A stretch of 5,488 nt of DNA, from the NCBI GenBank assembly GCA_026982835.1, contig JALSGI010000116.1:1-5488 (forward strand), given 5' to 3'. The position numbers and the translations under genes are program-made. Below, piece by piece: positions 4,148 through 5,488 of this stretch. A model generated the notes under the pieces. That model was not told the DNA's origin. It searched no databases and was given only the letters and a program-made list of their open reading frames with translations. Position 1 is the first letter of the stretch. Each line of letters starts with the position of its first letter. Source of the stretch: Planctomycetota bacterium (GTDB taxonomy: Bacteria > Planctomycetota > Planctomycetia > Pirellulales > S012-138).

Positions 4148-5257
4148 ATGACCGAAAAGCTGATCGATCTGCGAAGCGACACCGTCACCCGGCCCACCCC
4201 CGCCATGCGAGCCGCCATGGCCCAGGCCGCCGTGGGCGACGATGTGTTCCATGAAGACCCCACCACCAACGAGCTGCAAGAAATCCTGGCCGACATCCTG
4301 GGCAAGGAGGCGGCCCTGTATGTTCCCTCGGGCACGATGTCCAACCAGATCGCCGTGCGGCTGCACTGCCGCCCGGGCGAGGAGCTGCTGTGCGAGTCCG
4401 GTTGCCACATCTACAACTACGAGCAGGGGGCCTACGCCCAGCTAAGCGGCGTGGTGGCCCGGCCCATCACCGGCCGTTACGGCATCTTCCAGACCGAGCA
4501 ACTCCAGGGAATGATCCGCCCGGAGGACGAGCACCTGGTGCGTACGCGGCTGGTGTGCCTGGAGAACACCCACAACCGCGGCGGCGGGCGGGTGTGGCCC
4601 TATGAAACCTTGAGCGAAGTCTGCCGCTGGGCCCACCAGCACGGTCTGCGCACCCACCTGGACGGAGCACGGCTGTTCAACGCCGTGGTGGCCTCCGGCA
4701 TTCCGGCCCGGCAGTGGGCACAGCACTTCGACACGGTGAGCGTTTGCTTCAGCAAGGGGCTGGGGGCTCCGGTCGGCTCGGCCCTGGCCGGCCCCAAGGA
4801 CCTGATCTACGAGGCCCGGCGCCATCGCAAGCTCTTCGGCGGCGGGATGCGGCAGTGCGGGGTGATCGCCGCCGGGGCACTCTATGCGCTGCAACACCAC
4901 GTGGAGCGACTGGCCCAGGACCACCAAAACGCCCAGGTGCTGGCCCGCGGCGTGGCCCAAATCCCCGGGCTGGAGTTGGACCCACCGAAAGTGCACACCA
5001 ACATCGTCATCTTTCGCGTGGCGCCGGAACTGGCCACCGCGGAAGTGCTGGTGGAACTGCTGGCCCAGCAAGGCGTGTTGATGATCCCCTTCGGCACGCA
5101 TTCGATTCGGGCCGTTACACATCTGGACGTGGACGGGGGGGACGTGGAACGGGCCGTGGCGATCCTGGGCGAGGTGGTCGATCAGCTGCATCGCCGGCCG
5201 CAGCCGCAGGCAAGTGGTTCCTCGCACGCCTACGGCAGCAATCCAAGCAACGAATAA
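4148..5257 (+). CDS. threonine aldolase (low-specificity / L-allo type, PLP-dependent)
   Basis: The enzyme splits L-threonine or L-allo-threonine into glycine and acetaldehyde, supplying glycine in the cytoplasm. This 369-residue protein has the fold-type I PLP features of the LtaE family. These are IDLRSDTVTRPTPAM at 6-20, VGDDVFHEDPTTNELQ at 29-44, SGTMSNQIA at 61-69 (phosphate-binding loop), His87 in the position of the E. coli LtaE active-site His, ENTHN at 139-143, HLDGARLFNAV at 170-180 with Asp172 and Arg175, and FSKGLGAPVGS with the Schiff-base Lys203. GGGMRQ at 231-236 and RAVTHLDV at 321-328 are also family signatures. The start at 4148 is set by the canonical N-terminus; only a weak GAAGAG precedes it. 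Residues from about 350 form a Gln/Ser/Asn-rich tail beyond the usual family end. Stereospecificity (allo, low-specificity or phenylserine) cannot be decided from sequence. Confidence 0.95.
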   Translation: MTEKLIDLRSDTVTRPTPAMRAAMAQAAVGDDVFHEDPTTNELQEILADILGKEAALYVPSGTMSNQIAVRLHCRPGEELLCESGCHIYNYEQGAYAQLSGVVARPITGRYGIFQTEQLQGMIRPEDEHLVRTRLVCLENTHNRGGGRVWPYETLSEVCRWAHQHGLRTHLDGARLFNAVVASGIPARQWAQHFDTVSVCFSKGLGAPVGSALAGPKDLIYEARRHRKLFGGGMRQCGVIAAGALYALQHHVERLAQDHQNAQVLARGVAQIPGLELDPPKVHTNIVIFRVAPELATAEVLVELLAQQGVLMIPFGTHSIRAVTHLDVDGGDVERAVAILGEVVDQLHRRPQPQASGSSHAYGSNPSNE

Positions 5258-5299
5258 CCTCCCCAACAAACAAAAGCCCCCTGGGACAAGCAGCTTTCC

Positions 5300-5488
5300 C
5301 TACGCCCGATTGAGGAAAATCGTGCCCTCGCTGGCGGCGGCCCGGGCTCCGGCCAGCCAACTCCCCGTCACGGCCCCTTGAAAGACGCAAGCTAGGCAGG
5401 GGGAGATTACGGCCGAGCCGTTTTTGAGACCCAACTTCCCCCGACCGATCCGACGTAACTGCCCACAAGCACAAAAGTTCCTGCAAAA
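5300..5488 (-). CDS. possible 3' end of an unrecognised minus-strand gene
   Basis: A minus-strand frame is open from the window edge to a TAG at 5302-5300, giving 62 residues with no internal start needed. Part of it reads like protein (GSAVISPCLACVFQGAVTG, then WLAGARAAASEGTIFLNRA), with a Cys-rich beginning (FCRNFCACG). I do not recognise a family. Third-position GC is low in the first half, unlike the other genes here, so it may equally be a decayed gene or chance. Confidence 0.2.
   Translation of the reverse strand, partial: FCRNFCACGQLRRIGRGKLGLKNGSAVISPCLACVFQGAVTGSWLAGARAAASEGTIFLNRA
5409..5425 (+). terminator. weak terminator-like stem with T-run
   Basis: ACGGC (5409-5413) pairs with GCCGT (5417-5421) around CGA, and a run of five T occupies 5421-5425. 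The stem is short and lies about 150 bases after the aldolase stop. It also falls within the possible minus-strand frame; both readings cannot easily be functional. Confidence 0.25.

Larger units (their letters stand above)
5258..5488. other. 231-bp region after the aldolase with no confident gene
   Basis: It contains a GCTGGC/GCCAGC inverted pair (5330-5335 and 5352-5357), a small stem with a T-run at 5409-5425 and a minus-strand frame that is open to the window edge. No element end or hairpin-family unit like those upstream is seen. Confidence 0.5.

Noticed and set aside
5115..5486. 123-residue minus-strand open frame at the right end
   Set aside because: It runs into the aldolase antisense, is Arg/Gly/Pro-rich and has no family pattern; the other minus-strand frame ending at 5300 is the only one that looks at all protein-like.

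Overview
The window is GC-rich bacterial DNA holding four clear genes: the 3' half of a beta-CASP metallo-beta-lactamase-fold RNase-like hydrolase (+), seryl-tRNA synthetase serS (-), a DUF695-RraB fusion protein (+) and a threonine aldolase (+). Long intergenic stretches packed with short GC-rich palindromes, weak Shine-Dalgarno sequences and the general protein flavour suggest a planctomycete (Pirellulales/Thermogutta-like). That assignment is an inference from style, not from a marker gene.

Layout: 1-728 truncated beta-CASP hydrolase; 729-1459 non-coding, almost saturated with hairpins and containing repeat element 1 (985-1286); 1460-2749 serS on the minus strand; 2750-2970 a divergent promoter region serving serS and the fusion gene; 2971-3726 DUF695-RraB; 3727-4147 non-coding, containing repeat element 2 (3784-4010) and the aldolase promoter; 4148-5257 threonine aldolase; 5258-5488 a tail with no confident gene. 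No two genes here look like an operon. Each of the three complete genes has its own TACAAT -10-like hexamer upstream in the correct orientation.

The most unusual content is the non-coding DNA. Elements 1 (302 bp) and 2 (227 bp) share both ends: 13-bp terminal inverted repeats GTACGTGTTTRGC, a matching left 22 bp, and a right 46 bp identical at 40 positions. Their interiors differ and carry different hairpins. Element 2 is bounded by a perfect 8-bp direct repeat, AACGCCCG, as expected of a target-site duplication. Removing the element and one copy restores a hairpin (CCGGGGGC, loop TAAC, GCCCGCGG) of the same style as the surrounding repeats. Both ends of element 1 also abut half-hairpins in the same register: five arm bases plus three loop bases. 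I infer a non-autonomous (MITE-like) element that targets the loops of a genomic hairpin-repeat family and itself carries such hairpins. Its transposase is not in the window.

The gene functions (RNA processing, tRNA charging, an RraB-like domain, amino-acid metabolism) are not evidently linked.
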